Assembly (NCBI RefSeq): GCF_913062585.1
Contig: NZ_CAJXWX010000011.1
Coordinates: 1 to 64,000 of the forward strand
Origin: an uncultured Sphingomonas sp.
Lineage (GTDB): Bacteria; Pseudomonadota; Alphaproteobacteria; Sphingomonadales; Sphingomonadaceae
Direction of reading: 5' to 3'
DNA length: 64,000 nucleotides
Shown here: in pieces, positions 18,733-31,321 of the stretch
Numbering within the stretch: the first letter of the stretch is position 1
Layout of the letters: the number at the start of each line of letters is the position of its first letter
The notes under the pieces: generated by a model
What the model was told of the DNA's origin: nothing
The model's database searches: none
Seen by the model: only the letters and a program-made list of their open reading frames with translations
Program-made: the position numbers and the translations under genes

Positions 18733-20730
18733 GTGTTCCAGAAGATTCTGATCGCCAATCGCGGGGAAATCGCGTGCCGGGTGATCCGCACCGCCCGCGC
18801 GATGGGTATCGCCACCGTCGCGGTATATTCCGACGCCGATGCGGGCGCGCCGCATGTCCGGCTGGCCGATGAATCGGTGCGCCTGGGCCCCGCGCCCGCC
18901 GCCGAAAGCTACCTCAAGGCCGAGTTGATCCTCGCCGCCGCGAAAGCCACGGGCGCAGATGCGATCCATCCCGGCTATGGCTTCCTGTCCGAGCGCGAGA
19001 GCTTCGCCAAGGCCTGTGCCGAGGCGGGTGTCGCGTTCATCGGCCCGCCGCCGAATGCCATTGCCGCGATGGGCGACAAGATCGAATCGAAGAAGCTCGC
19101 CAAGGCGGCGGGCGTCAATGTCGTCCCCGGCTATCTGGGCGAGATCGCCGATACCGAGGAAGCGGTGCGAATCGCGTCGGATATCGGCTTTCCGGTGATG
19201 ATGAAGGCCAGCGCGGGCGGCGGCGGCAAGGGGATGCGCCTCGCCTGGTCCGAGGCCGATGTCCGCGAAGGCTTCGAGGCGACCAAGCGCGAAGGGCTGG
19301 CCAGCTTCGGCGACGACCGCGTCTTCATCGAGAAGTTCATCGAATCGCCGCGCCACATCGAAATCCAGGTGCTCGGCGACCAGCATGGCAATATCGTCTA
19401 TCTGGGCGAGCGCGAATGTTCGGTCCAGCGCCGCCACCAGAAGGTGGTCGAGGAAGCCCCGTCGCCCTTCGTCACCCCCGAGATGCGCCGCGCCATGGGC
19501 GAGCAGGCGGTCGCGCTGGCGCGTGCGGTCGGCTATTATTCGGCGGGCACCGTCGAGCTGATCGTCTCGGGCGCGGATACCACCGGCAAGAGCTTCTACT
19601 TCCTCGAGATGAACACCCGCCTCCAGGTCGAGCATCCCGTCACGGAAGAGATCACCGGCCTCGATCTGGTCGAACAGATGATCCGCGTGGCCGCCGGTGA
19701 ACCTTTGGCCTTCACGCAGGACGCGGTGACGCTGACCGGCTGGGCGATCGAGAATCGCGTCTATGCCGAGGACCCGTATCGCGGCTTCCTGCCCTCGACC
19801 GGGCGGCTGGTCCGCTACAACCCGCCCGCCGAGCAGGCTGATGACACCGTCCGCGTCCGGGTCGACGATGGCGTCGCCGAGGGCGGTGAGGTCAGCATGT
19901 TCTACGACCCGATGATCGCCAAGCTCGTCACCTGGGCCCCGACCCGCGAAGCCGCGATCGACGCGCAGATCGCCGCGCTCGACGCGTTCGAGATCGTCGG
20001 GCCGGGCACCAATATCGACTTCGTCTCCGCGCTGATGCAGCATCCCCGCTTCCGGTCCGGCGCGCTGTCGACCGGCTTCATCGCCGAGGAATATCCCGAG
20101 GGCTTCAGGGGCGCGCCTGCGTCGGAGGAACTGACCCGGACGCTCGCCGCTATCGCGGCCTTCGCCGCCACGGCCGAGGCGGACCGCGCGCGTCGCATCG
20201 ACGGCCAATTGGGCCACCGGTTGCAGCCGCCCGCCGACTGGACGGTGCGGATCGGCGGGGTCGACCATGCGGTGAACGTGTCGACCGAGGGCTTGCGTGT
20301 CGACGGTGTGGGCCTGGACCTGGAGATCGCCTATACGCCGGGCGACCGGATGATCGCGGTCGAGGACGAGGCAGGCGAAACCCTCCATGTCCGCATTGCG
20401 AAAACCCGCACCGGCTTCCGCCTGACAACGCGGGGGGCCAGCCATCAGGTCCGCGTCCTGCCCGCCCGCGCGGCGGCCTATGCGCGGCACTTGATCGAGA
20501 AGGTGCCGCCCGACCTGTCCAAATTCCTGATCGCGCCGATGCCGGGCCTGCTCGTCCGCCTCGACGTGGCCGAGGGCGACAAGGTCGAGGCGGGGCAGCC
20601 GCTCGCTGTCGTCGAGGCGATGAAGATGGAGAACATCCTGCGCGCGGCCAAGACGGGGACGGTCAAGACGATCTCTGCCAAGGCGGGCGACAGCCTGGCC
20701 GTGGATGCGGTGATCCTGGAACTGGAGTAA
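18733..20730 (+). CDS. pccA: Propionyl-CoA carboxylase alpha subunit (biotin carboxylase and carrier)
   Basis: This subunit carboxylates its own biotin with ATP and bicarbonate. Domains in order are biotin carboxylase (about 1-447; ILIANRGEIACRV at the start, KASAGGGGKGMR ATP loop near 160, EMNTRLQVEHPVTE near 290), a linker or BT-like domain, and a C-terminal biotin-carrier domain with the attachment Lys in EAMKMEN (about residue 630). The length is 665 residues. The start is a GTG at 18733 behind AAAGGAGAGG. Earlier in-frame ATGs would translate the upstream repeat. It partners PccB about 5 kb upstream. Confidence 0.94.
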   Translation: MFQKILIANRGEIACRVIRTARAMGIATVAVYSDADAGAPHVRLADESVRLGPAPAAESYLKAELILAAAKATGADAIHPGYGFLSERESFAKACAEAGVAFIGPPPNAIAAMGDKIESKKLAKAAGVNVVPGYLGEIADTEEAVRIASDIGFPVMMKASAGGGGKGMRLAWSEADVREGFEATKREGLASFGDDRVFIEKFIESPRHIEIQVLGDQHGNIVYLGERECSVQRRHQKVVEEAPSPFVTPEMRRAMGEQAVALARAVGYYSAGTVELIVSGADTTGKSFYFLEMNTRLQVEHPVTEEITGLDLVEQMIRVAAGEPLAFTQDAVTLTGWAIENRVYAEDPYRGFLPSTGRLVRYNPPAEQADDTVRVRVDDGVAEGGEVSMFYDPMIAKLVTWAPTREAAIDAQIAALDAFEIVGPGTNIDFVSALMQHPRFRSGALSTGFIAEEYPEGFRGAPASEELTRTLAAIAAFAATAEADRARRIDGQLGHRLQPPADWTVRIGGVDHAVNVSTEGLRVDGVGLDLEIAYTPGDRMIAVEDEAGETLHVRIAKTRTGFRLTTRGASHQVRVLPARAAAYARHLIEKVPPDLSKFLIAPMPGLLVRLDVAEGDKVEAGQPLAVVEAMKMENILRAAKTGTVKTISAKAGDSLAVDAVILELE

Positions 20731-20740
20731 GCCAAAAACA

Positions 20741-20831
20741 CCCTCACCCTTCCGGCGCTCGGCGCCTCCCTCCCTCTCCCGGCGGGAGAGGGAAGGGCCC
20801 CGCCCGCGATAGCGGGTGGGAAGGGTGAGGG
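20741..20831. repeat. Palindromic repeat between pccA and the CitE-like gene
   Basis: CCCTCACCCTTCC at 20741-20753 pairs with GGAAGGGTGAGGG at 20819-20831, and further nested arms (CTCCCTCTCCC, GGGAGAGGGA) lie inside. It lies between the convergent stop codons of pccA and the lyase gene and may act as a bidirectional terminator structure. Confidence 0.8.
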
Positions 20832-20835
20832 CGGG

Positions 20836-21678
20836 TTATTGGACCGGCATCTCCGCGAGCGCCAAGATGCGCTCGGCGTCCGCCAGGTGAAGCCGCTCGA
20901 CCATCTGCCCGTCCAGCCGGATCGCCCCCAGCGCCGTTTGCGCGGGATCGGCAAAGGCCGCGACCACCCGCTTGGCCCATGCGATCTCTGCCGCATCCGG
21001 CCCGAACCCCCTATTCGCCGCCGCGATCTGGTTGGGGTGGATCAGCGTCTTGCCGTCAAAGCCCAGCCGCCGTCCCTCGGCACATTCGACGGCCAGTCGC
21101 TCCGGCGCGTCGAGGGCGTTGCATACGCCGTCCAGTGCGATCAGCCCGGCGCTGCGGGCCGCGACGACGATCTGCACACGCAGTGGCAGCAGCGCCTCGG
21201 CTGCGGGCGGCGAGGGCAGGCGCATTTCCTTGGCCAGGTCGTTGGTCCCCGCGATCAGCGCCGTCAGGCCCAGTTCGGCCGCTGCCTGGGCGATCACGCC
21301 CAGGGACAGGATGCCGCGACACGTCTCGATCATCGCCCAGAGCGGCACGTTCGGTCCCAGCGCGGCACGAGCGGTCGCAAGAGTCGCGACATCGTCGACC
21401 TTGGGGATCAGCACCGCCGCCGGTCGCGCGCTCGCCAGCGCCGTCAGGTCGTCCGCCGCATGGGGGGTATCCAGGCCGTTCGTTCGCACGACCAGCAGCC
21501 GGTCGCCAAAGCCGCCTTCGCGCACCGCTGCCACCGCCGCCGCGCGCGCATCGGTCTTGGCGTCGGGGGCGACCGCATCCTCCAGGTCCAGTATTGCCGC
21601 ATCGCTGTCGAGCGTGCGCGCCTTGGTGATGGCGCGGGGGTTGGAGGCGGGGAGGAACAGGGCGCTGCGCAGGATCAT
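20836..21678 (-). CDS. HpcH/HpaI aldolase/citrate lyase family protein (CitE-like)
   Basis: This is a TIM-barrel acyl-CoA lyase or thioesterase of 280 residues, related to CitE and to malyl-CoA and citramalyl-CoA lyases. Motifs include RSALFLPASNPRA at the N terminus, AILDLEDAVAP with acidic metal ligands (about 29-39), VLIPKVDD (about 85), MIETCRGIL and GFDGKTLIHPNQI (about 208). No citrate lyase alpha, gamma or ligase genes are nearby, so it is not part of a classical citrate lyase. A citramalyl-CoA lyase-type role fits its place next to the propionyl/methylmalonyl-CoA genes but is inference. The start is ATG 21678. Confidence 0.85.
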   Translation of the reverse strand: MILRSALFLPASNPRAITKARTLDSDAAILDLEDAVAPDAKTDARAAAVAAVREGGFGDRLLVVRTNGLDTPHAADDLTALASARPAAVLIPKVDDVATLATARAALGPNVPLWAMIETCRGILSLGVIAQAAAELGLTALIAGTNDLAKEMRLPSPPAAEALLPLRVQIVVAARSAGLIALDGVCNALDAPERLAVECAEGRRLGFDGKTLIHPNQIAAANRGFGPDAAEIAWAKRVVAAFADPAQTALGAIRLDGQMVERLHLADAERILALAEMPVQ

Positions 21679-21832
21679 GGTGCCAGCATAGACGGGCGGG
21701 GACACCGCCGTCACGCCTCTGGTGCCATGGCCGTTTCCTACCCATAATGTCAGGATTGCAAAGCCGACTCCACCATCCCGGCGAAGACCGCGATTCAGCA
21801 GGGATTGCCGGGCAAATGGCGCCTATCCTGGA

Positions 21833-21850
21833 CCCCGGCCCTTGCCGGGG
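21833..21850. repeat. Short CCCCGGC hairpin
   Basis: CCCCGGC and GCCGGGG arms around CCTT lie in the leader of the 147-residue membrane protein. It looks like a single copy of the hairpin unit seen twice before pccA. Confidence 0.5.
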
Positions 21851-21896
21851 TGAGGCACAGGGGACGGTAGGGGCATCGAAACGGGGAAAGATCGCA

Positions 21897-22340
21897 ATGA
21901 CGGCTGCGCTGTTGCTTTTGGGTCTGACGATATTGCTACGCTGTTGTCCGGCCTTGCCGGTCAGCCGCTGGCTGGCGGCGTTTCTAGTCGCCGCTCCGGC
22001 CAGGCTGCTGAACCGCATCCGACCGGGGCATTGGGCGATGATGGCGCTGGGCGTCGCGCTGCTCGGGCTCGCCATCTGGTTCGAGATCGACGAGATTCGG
22101 ATGCTCGCCGCAGCGGCCGGGTCGATGGGCGATCTGGTGATGCTCGCCTCGGCGATCGAATGGGGCGGGGTGGCCGAACTGGCCATGGCGGCGATGCTGT
22201 CCTCCTCGATGCTGTCGCGCTGGCCGGTGTTCCGCCGCTGGGCCGGGCGGATCACGGCAAGCCGGGCCACGCGTCCGCGCCGGCCGGAGCGTGCCGCCAA
22301 TGACGGCGACGACAGTGAGGGACGACGACTCGCCGCCTGA
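21897..22340 (+). CDS. Hypothetical membrane protein
   Basis: This 147-residue protein has hydrophobic segments at about 2-16, 22-36, 46-62 and 80-105 and a basic, hydrophilic C-terminal tail. No known family was recognised. The start chosen is ATG 21897 behind ACGGGGAAAG. A longer in-frame start at 21747 would translate a repeat-like stretch. It lies 50 bases before cyoA on the same strand and may be co-transcribed with the oxidase genes. Confidence 0.65.
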   Translation: MTAALLLLGLTILLRCCPALPVSRWLAAFLVAAPARLLNRIRPGHWAMMALGVALLGLAIWFEIDEIRMLAAAAGSMGDLVMLASAIEWGGVAELAMAAMLSSSMLSRWPVFRRWAGRITASRATRPRRPERAANDGDDSEGRRLAA

Positions 22341-22390
22341 CATGCATACGGGCGCGGAACGAAAGCAGGAGGCCGCCGTTCACCGCCTGA

Positions 22391-23278
22391 ATGCTCCGTG
22401 GTCCGCGCCTCGCCAAGATTCCAGCGCGTTTCGCGTGGCTTGGACCATGCGTCGCGCTTTCCGCCTGCGAGCCGGGCATATTGAACCCGGCCGGGCCGAT
22501 CGCCTCGGGCGAGCGTAGCATCTTCTTCAATTCGCTGGCGGTGATGCTGGCCATCGTCGTGCCGGTGATCGTCTTGGCCTTCGCCTTTGGCTGGTGGTAC
22601 CGCGCGAGCAACACCCGCGCCAAGCATCTGCCCGAATGGGCCTATTCGGGGCGGCTGGAGCTGCTGGTCTGGTCGATCCCGGCGCTCGCCATCATGTTCC
22701 TGGGCGGCATCGCCTGGATCGGCAGCCATGATCTCGACCCGCCCAAGCCCATCGCCTCAAAGGCGAAGACGATGACCGTGGAGGTCGTCGCGACCGACTG
22801 GAAATGGCTGTTCCTCTATCCCGAACAGGGGATCGCGACGATCAACCGGCTGGTCGTGCCGGTCGGCACGCCGGTGAAGTTCCGCATCACCTCGGCAGGG
22901 GTCATGAACAGCTTCTTCGTGCCGCAGCTGGGCAGCCAGATCTACGCCATGTCGGGCATGGATTCCACGCTTCACCTGCGCGCCGACAAGGCTGGGCGCT
23001 ATCGCGGGCTGTCGGCGCATTATAGCGGGGAGGGCTTTGCCGATATGGACTTCTTCGTCGACGCGGTGCCGCAGGGCGCCTTCGACCGCTTCGTCGCGAC
23101 TGCGCGCGGGGGGCAGGGCAAGACGCTCGACTGGGCCGAGTTCGTCGCGATGGCGCATCCCAGCCGCAATGTCCGCCCCGCCAGCTATCCTCGGCTTCAG
23201 CCCGGTCTTTACGACCAGATCGTGATGCGCAACGGCGCGCCGGAGGCGGACCAGGCCAAGGACGGGCGCGAGCAATGA
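22391..23278 (+). CDS. cyoA: Cytochrome bo3 ubiquinol oxidase subunit II
   Basis: This is a membrane-anchored lipoprotein subunit of the quinol oxidase. A signal sequence ends in the lipobox LSAC (Cys 26). Two membrane helices follow (about 50-70 and 92-112), then a cupredoxin domain facing the periplasm (about 125-265). [14 protein letters not shown] (about 174-187) is characteristic of quinol oxidases, and the CuA ligands of cytochrome c oxidases are absent, so the electron donor is ubiquinol. The length is 295 residues. Its stop overlaps the cyoB start by four bases. Confidence 0.95.
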   Translation: MLRGPRLAKIPARFAWLGPCVALSACEPGILNPAGPIASGERSIFFNSLAVMLAIVVPVIVLAFAFGWWYRASNTRAKHLPEWAYSGRLELLVWSIPALAIMFLGGIAWIGSHDLDPPKPIASKAKTMTVEVVATDWKWLFLYPEQGIATINRLVVPVGTPVKFRITSAGVMNSFFVPQLGSQIYAMSGMDSTLHLRADKAGRYRGLSAHYSGEGFADMDFFVDAVPQGAFDRFVATARGGQGKTLDWAEFVAMAHPSRNVRPASYPRLQPGLYDQIVMRNGAPEADQAKDGREQ

Positions 23279-25287
23279 GCCTGACCGGCAAGCTCGGCTG
23301 GGACTCGATCCCGTTCCACGAACCGCTGCCGCTGGTGTCGGCGGGCGTGATCGGGCTGGTGCTGCTGGGCGTGTTCGTCTGGGTGTGGCGGCGCGGGCAT
23401 CTGCCGTACATTTGGAACGAATGGATCACGAGCGTCGACCACAAGCGTATCGGCATCATGTACTGCCTGTTGGCGGGCGTGATGCTGTTGCGCGGCTTTT
23501 CCGACGCGCTGCTGATGCGCTCGCAACAGGCGCTGGCCTATAATAGCGAGGGCTATCTGCCGCCGGATCATTATGACCAGATCTTCTCGGCGCACGGGAC
23601 GATCATGATCTTCTTCGTGGCCATGCCCTTCATGATCGGCCTCATGAATTTCGTCGTGCCGCTGCAACTGGGCGTGCGCGACGTGGCGTTCCCGACGCTC
23701 AATTCGGTCAGCTTCTGGCTGACGTGCAGCGGCGCATTGCTGGTCAATATGAGCCTGGTCATCGGCGAGTTCGCCAAGACCGGCTGGCTGGTCTATCCGC
23801 CGCTGTCCGAGCTGCGCTTCTCGCCCGGGGTCGGCGTCGATTATTATCTCTGGGCGCTGCAGATATCGGGGATGGGCACGCTGCTGTCCGGCGTGAACCT
23901 CGTCACCACCATATTGAAGATGCGCGCGCCGGGCATGGGATACAGCCGGATGCCGATGTTCACTTGGACGTCGCTGGCCTCCAACCTGCTGATCGTCGCG
24001 GCTTTCCCGGTGCTGACCGCCGTGCTCGGGATGCTGATCCTCGACCGCTATCTGGGCTTCCACTTCTTCACGAGCGATGCGGGCGGCAACCAGATGATGT
24101 TCGTGAACCTCATCTGGGCCTGGGGCCATCCGGAAGTTTATATCCTGATCCTGCCCGCCTTCGGCGTGTTTTCCGAGATCATCTCGACCTTCTCGTCCAA
24201 GCCGCTCTTCGGCTATCGTTCGATGGTCATCGCGACTATGGTGATCTGCATCCTGTCCTTCATGGTCTGGCTGCACCATTTCTTCACCATGGGGGCAGGC
24301 GCCGACGTCAACGGCTTCTTCGGCATCACGACGATGATCATCGCGGTGCCGACCGGGGTAAAGGTCTTCAACTGGCTGTTCACCATGTATGGCGGGCGTA
24401 TCCGCTATTCGTCGATGATGCTGTGGTCGATCGGGTTCATCGTCACCTTCGTGATCGGCGGCATGACGGGCGTGATGCTGGCGGTGCCCCCGGCCGATTT
24501 CGTGCTGCACAACTCGCTGTTCCTGGTCGCGCATTTCCACAATGTCATCATCGGCGGTGTGCTGTTCGGCGCCTTTGCGGGCTTTACCTTCTGGTTCCCC
24601 AAGATGTTCGGCTTCACCCTGGACGAGATCTGGGGGAAGCGTGCCTTCTGGTTGTGGATCAGTGGCTTCTATGTCGCCTTCATGCCGCTCTACGTGCTGG
24701 GTCTGATGGGCATGACGCGGCGGATGCAGCATTATGACGTGCCCGGCTGGCATCCCTGGCTGATCGTGGCGGGGATCGGGGCGCTGCTGATCCTGGGCGG
24801 GATCATCTGTCAGGTCATGATGCTCTATGTCTCGATCAAGAACCGGAAAGACCGGGTCGATGAGAGCGGCGACCCGTGGGACGGGCGCACGCTGGAATGG
24901 ATCACCAGCTCGCCGCCGCCGGTCTTCAACTTCGCGGTGCTGCCCGATGTGAAGGGCGAGGAAGCCTATTGGGGTATCAAGGCCAAGGCGCGCGAGAACC
25001 GGCGCCTGTCCGACCGCCCCGATTACGAGCCGATCGAGATGCCGCGCAATTCGCCGACCGGTGTCGTGAGCGCCTTCTTCGCCACCGCCATGGGCTTTGC
25101 GCTGATCTGGCATATCTGGTGGCTGGTGATCCTGGGCTTTTTCGGCGCGTGGGGGACGTTCGTGGTCTTCGCGTGGCGCGATAAGGCGGAGTATGAAATC
25201 CCGGTCGACGAGGTCGAACGGCTGGACCAGGCGCGCCGTCGCAGCAAGGCGACTTTGCTCGACCTGCCCGAAGAGGCACTGTCATGA
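23275..25287 (+). CDS. cyoB: Cytochrome bo3 ubiquinol oxidase subunit I
   Basis: This is the catalytic haem-copper subunit with low-spin haem, a haem/CuB site and proton pumping. Visible motifs are [14 protein letters not shown] (about 75, the ubiquinol-site region of E. coli CyoB), [11 protein letters not shown] (about 103, haem ligand His), [14 protein letters not shown] (about 281, CuB His cross-linked to Tyr) and HHFFTMG (about 331, two CuB His). The length of 670 residues matches CyoB. It overlaps both neighbours by four bases (ATGA). Confidence 0.97.
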   Translation: MSLTGKLGWDSIPFHEPLPLVSAGVIGLVLLGVFVWVWRRGHLPYIWNEWITSVDHKRIGIMYCLLAGVMLLRGFSDALLMRSQQALAYNSEGYLPPDHYDQIFSAHGTIMIFFVAMPFMIGLMNFVVPLQLGVRDVAFPTLNSVSFWLTCSGALLVNMSLVIGEFAKTGWLVYPPLSELRFSPGVGVDYYLWALQISGMGTLLSGVNLVTTILKMRAPGMGYSRMPMFTWTSLASNLLIVAAFPVLTAVLGMLILDRYLGFHFFTSDAGGNQMMFVNLIWAWGHPEVYILILPAFGVFSEIISTFSSKPLFGYRSMVIATMVICILSFMVWLHHFFTMGAGADVNGFFGITTMIIAVPTGVKVFNWLFTMYGGRIRYSSMMLWSIGFIVTFVIGGMTGVMLAVPPADFVLHNSLFLVAHFHNVIIGGVLFGAFAGFTFWFPKMFGFTLDEIWGKRAFWLWISGFYVAFMPLYVLGLMGMTRRMQHYDVPGWHPWLIVAGIGALLILGGIICQVMMLYVSIKNRKDRVDESGDPWDGRTLEWITSSPPPVFNFAVLPDVKGEEAYWGIKAKARENRRLSDRPDYEPIEMPRNSPTGVVSAFFATAMGFALIWHIWWLVILGFFGAWGTFVVFAWRDKAEYEIPVDEVERLDQARRRSKATLLDLPEEALS

Positions 25288-25919
25288 GCGGCGCGGCACA
25301 GACTCATGATCCCAACAAGCTGGGCCGCGCGGCCGAGCCCAATCCGGACGGCCCCGCGCCCAAGCGGATCGTCGTGTCTTATGGCTTCTGGATCTTCCTG
25401 CTGTCGGACTTCATCCTGTTCGCCTGCTTCTTTGCCGGATATGCGGTGCTGAAGGATGCGACAGCTGGCGGCCCCTCGGGCAAGGACCTGTTCGAGCTGA
25501 AGCTGGTCGAGACGGAGACGGTGCTCCTTCTCCTCTCCAGCTTTGCCTGCGGCCTTGCGGGGATTGCGACGCTGGCGCGCGACATGCGCTGGTTCCAGAT
25601 CGCGATGGCGGCGACCGGGCTGCTCGGCGCCGGGTTCCTGGCGCTGGAAGCCTATGAGTTCCTCCACCTGATCGGCGAAGGCGCGGGGCCGGGGCGCAGC
25701 GCGTTCCTGTCGGCCTTTTTCGCGCTGGTCGGGTGCCATGGGTTGCACGTCACGCTGGGGCTGCTCTGGCTGACGACGATGATGGCGCAGACCTGGGCCA
25801 AGGGGTTTCGCGAAGACATATTGCGCCGCATCCTGTGCTTCAGCCTGTTCTGGCACGCGCTCGACATCATCTGGGTGGCGCTGTTCACCATGGTCTATCT
25901 GATGGGAGTGCGGGGATGA
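25284..25919 (+). CDS. cyoC: Cytochrome bo3 ubiquinol oxidase subunit III
   Basis: This integral membrane subunit of 211 residues has five hydrophobic helices, with [15 protein letters not shown] Glu ([10 protein letters not shown], about 120) and [12 protein letters not shown] (about 152), as in COX3-family proteins. It stabilises the catalytic core. The start ATG 25284 overlaps the cyoB stop, and its own stop overlaps the cyoD start. Confidence 0.95.
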   Translation: MSGAAQTHDPNKLGRAAEPNPDGPAPKRIVVSYGFWIFLLSDFILFACFFAGYAVLKDATAGGPSGKDLFELKLVETETVLLLLSSFACGLAGIATLARDMRWFQIAMAATGLLGAGFLALEAYEFLHLIGEGAGPGRSAFLSAFFALVGCHGLHVTLGLLWLTTMMAQTWAKGFREDILRRILCFSLFWHALDIIWVALFTMVYLMGVRG

Positions 25920-26299
25920 GCCAGCGGCCCGACGAGGAAATGGCCCGCGACGAAACCGCGCCGGGTGTCGATGGCGAGCGCGACTCGATCGTCGGCGGCA
26001 TCCGCAGCTATGCGATCGGGCTGGTTGCCGCGGCGATCCTGACCACGGCGTCCTTCGCGCTCGTCCAGTTCGACATCGTCTGGGGGCCCGCCGTCCCCGC
26101 CGCGCTGGTGGCGCTGGCGATCGGGCAGATGGGGGTGCATCTGGTGTTCTTCCTGCACATCACCACCGGGCCCGACAACAGCAACAATGTGCTGGCGCTG
26201 TTGTTCGGGGTGCTGATCGTGGCGCTGGTGCTGCTGGGGTCCATCTGGATCATGGGGCATTTGAACCACAATCTGATGGGGCCGATGGCGACGCCTTAG
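25916..26299 (+). CDS. cyoD: Cytochrome bo3 ubiquinol oxidase subunit IV
   Basis: This 127-residue subunit has three membrane helices (about 32-50, 58-80, 90-112), with QMGVHLVFFLHI (about 72-83), which marks the CyoD family. The start ATG at 25916 sits in an ATGA overlap with cyoC. The stop codon TAG (26297-26299) overlaps the stop codon of glgX on the other strand, so the two transcripts converge with no spacer and no terminator of their own. Confidence 0.93.
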   Translation: MSQRPDEEMARDETAPGVDGERDSIVGGIRSYAIGLVAAAILTTASFALVQFDIVWGPAVPAALVALAIGQMGVHLVFFLHITTGPDNSNNVLALLFGVLIVALVLLGSIWIMGHLNHNLMGPMATP

Positions 26300-28092
26300 C
26301 TCTGGATCGCCGGTCCCCGGATGGCGGAGACGCCGCGTGCCCGGTCGAAGCGGAGGATCAGGCTTTCGTCGCCGAGCGGCAGGTGCAGCGCGAAGCCGTC
26401 GCCGTTCCAGTCGTCGGGTCCCATGGAATCGCCCGATAGCGTGCGCCATTCGGCCGCTTCCAGCCAGTCGGTCCAGTCGAGCGGCGTCTCGCGACGGAAG
26501 GCGCTAAGCGCGGCGACGAAATCCTCCAGCGCCTCGTCACGATTCGCCCAGTCGAGCCAGGTCGTGTCATTGTCCTGCGCATAGCCGTTATTGTTGCCCC
26601 GCTGGCTGCGGCCGAACTCGTCGCCGGCGGTCAGCATCGGGGTGCCGCGCGACAGGAACAGCGTGGCCAGCATCGCGCGGACGGATTGCTGGCGGGCATG
26701 AAGGATGGCCGGATCGTCGGTCGGCCCCTCTCGCCCATGGTTCCACGCCACCTCGTCACTATGCCCGTCGCGATTGTCCTCGCCATTGGCGTGGTTGTGG
26801 CGCTCGGCAAAGGCGGTCATGTCGGCCAGGGTGAAGCCGTCGTGTGCGGCAACGAAATTGACCGAGCGGCTGGCCGGGCTGCTAAAGACATCCGCCGACC
26901 CCGCGATCCGCGTCGCCAGGTCGCCGCTGCGCCCGTCGCCGCGCCAGAAGCGGCGCACCTGATCGCGGTATCTATCGTTCCACTCCAGCCAATGCTCGGG
27001 AAAGGCCCCGAGTTGATAGCCGCCGGGGCCGATGTCCCAGGGTTCGGCGATCATGATGCGGCTGGACAGGATCGGGTCGGCGGCGATCTCGGCAAAGATC
27101 GGCGCGTGCGGATCGAACCCCGGCCCGCGCGCCAGCACCGGCGCGAGGTCGAAGCGGAAGCCGTCCACCCCCGCCCGTGCGAAATGGCGCAAGCTATCCA
27201 GGATCATGGCGCGCACGCTCGGGCGGCTGGCGTCGAGCGTGTTGCCGGTCCCTGCGTCGTTGATCAGCGTTCCCTCGGCGGTGCGGGCATAGACGTCCGG
27301 GTCCAGTCCCCGGAAGGACAGCGTCCCGCCCTGCACATCGCTCTCGCCCATATGGTTGAACACGAGGTCGAGGATGACGCCGATCCCCGCCTCGCGGAGC
27401 GCCGCGACGGTGGCGACCAGCTCGGCGACACCGCCCGGCACCCGTTCGGGGCAGAGCGCCATCGGCACGACCGGGTTATAACCCCAGGCATTGCGCAGGC
27501 CGAGCGGCGGCAGATGCCGCTCGTCGATCGCGGCGGTGATCGGCATCAGTTCGACCGCCGCCACACCCAGCTTGCGCAGGTGATCGAGCACCGCCGGATG
27601 CGCGAGCGCCGCCAGCGTGCCCCGCTGTTCCGGCGGAATGGCGGGATGGCGCATCGAGAAGCCGCGTATGTTCAGCTCATAGATCAGCCCGCCCGGCTGA
27701 AAGAGCGGCGGGGCTGGGGACTCGGTCAGCGGGGCGACGACGCGGGCGCGCGGGACGATGTCGGCGGTGTCCTCGCCATATCGGCCAAGGCGCGGGGACT
27801 GGACGAAGGGGCGGTCGAGTTCGAGCGCATATGGGTCGACCAGCAGCTTGGCGGGGTCGAACCACAGGTGGCACGCCGGGTCGTACTCGCCATGCGCGCG
27901 ATAGCCGTAGAGATGGGCAGGGCCGGGAACGGTGGCGCTCCAGACATCGCCCTCGCGGGTCATGGCGACGCGGCGTTCCTGCGGGCCGTCGAACAGGCAC
28001 AATTCCACCCGATCGGCGGTCGAGCGGACGGCGAAGCGGGTGCCGCCGGGGACCGGCGTTGCGCCGAGGGGGAGGGCGGGCTGATTCGTCAT
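26296..28092 (-). CDS. glgX: Glycogen debranching enzyme
   Basis: This GH13 alpha-1,6-glucosidase (isoamylase-type) cleaves limit-dextrin branches left by glycogen phosphorylase. It has an N-terminal CBM48-like domain (about 10-90) and a catalytic barrel with DGFRFDLAPVLAR (nucleophile Asp, about 310), IAEPWDIGPGGYQLG (acid Glu, about 348) and FVAAHDGFTLADM (transition-state Asp, about 415). The length is 598 residues. The start is ATG 28092; upstream in-frame starts fall in the repeat. It is the last gene of the glycogen cluster, split from pgm by a palindromic repeat. Confidence 0.93.
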   Translation of the reverse strand: MTNQPALPLGATPVPGGTRFAVRSTADRVELCLFDGPQERRVAMTREGDVWSATVPGPAHLYGYRAHGEYDPACHLWFDPAKLLVDPYALELDRPFVQSPRLGRYGEDTADIVPRARVVAPLTESPAPPLFQPGGLIYELNIRGFSMRHPAIPPEQRGTLAALAHPAVLDHLRKLGVAAVELMPITAAIDERHLPPLGLRNAWGYNPVVPMALCPERVPGGVAELVATVAALREAGIGVILDLVFNHMGESDVQGGTLSFRGLDPDVYARTAEGTLINDAGTGNTLDASRPSVRAMILDSLRHFARAGVDGFRFDLAPVLARGPGFDPHAPIFAEIAADPILSSRIMIAEPWDIGPGGYQLGAFPEHWLEWNDRYRDQVRRFWRGDGRSGDLATRIAGSADVFSSPASRSVNFVAAHDGFTLADMTAFAERHNHANGEDNRDGHSDEVAWNHGREGPTDDPAILHARQQSVRAMLATLFLSRGTPMLTAGDEFGRSQRGNNNGYAQDNDTTWLDWANRDEALEDFVAALSAFRRETPLDWTDWLEAAEWRTLSGDSMGPDDWNGDGFALHLPLGDESLILRFDRARGVSAIRGPAIQS

Positions 28093-28107
28093 GGCGGCAG
28101 CATGGCA

Positions 28108-28227
28108 ATTCCTCCCCTGTAAGGGGAGGGGGACCGCCGCGAAGCGGTGGTGGAGGGGTGTTCCCGCTGATGGTGACACCCCTCCGTCAGTCCTGCGGAC
28201 TGCCACCTCCCCTTGCAGGGGAGGAAG
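28108..28227. repeat. Palindromic repeat, family A copy 2
   Basis: The outer arms AATTCCTCCCCTGTAAGGGG and CCCCTTGCAGGGGAGGAA enclose GGTGGAGGGGTGT and ACACCCCTCC arms. It fills the pgm-glgX spacer inside the glycogen operon and could attenuate glgX expression by forming a stem in the mRNA. Confidence 0.9.
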
Positions 28228-28236
28228 AAGGTAGGA

Positions 28237-31313
<3,077 letters not shown>

Positions 31314-31321
31314 GGGGACTT

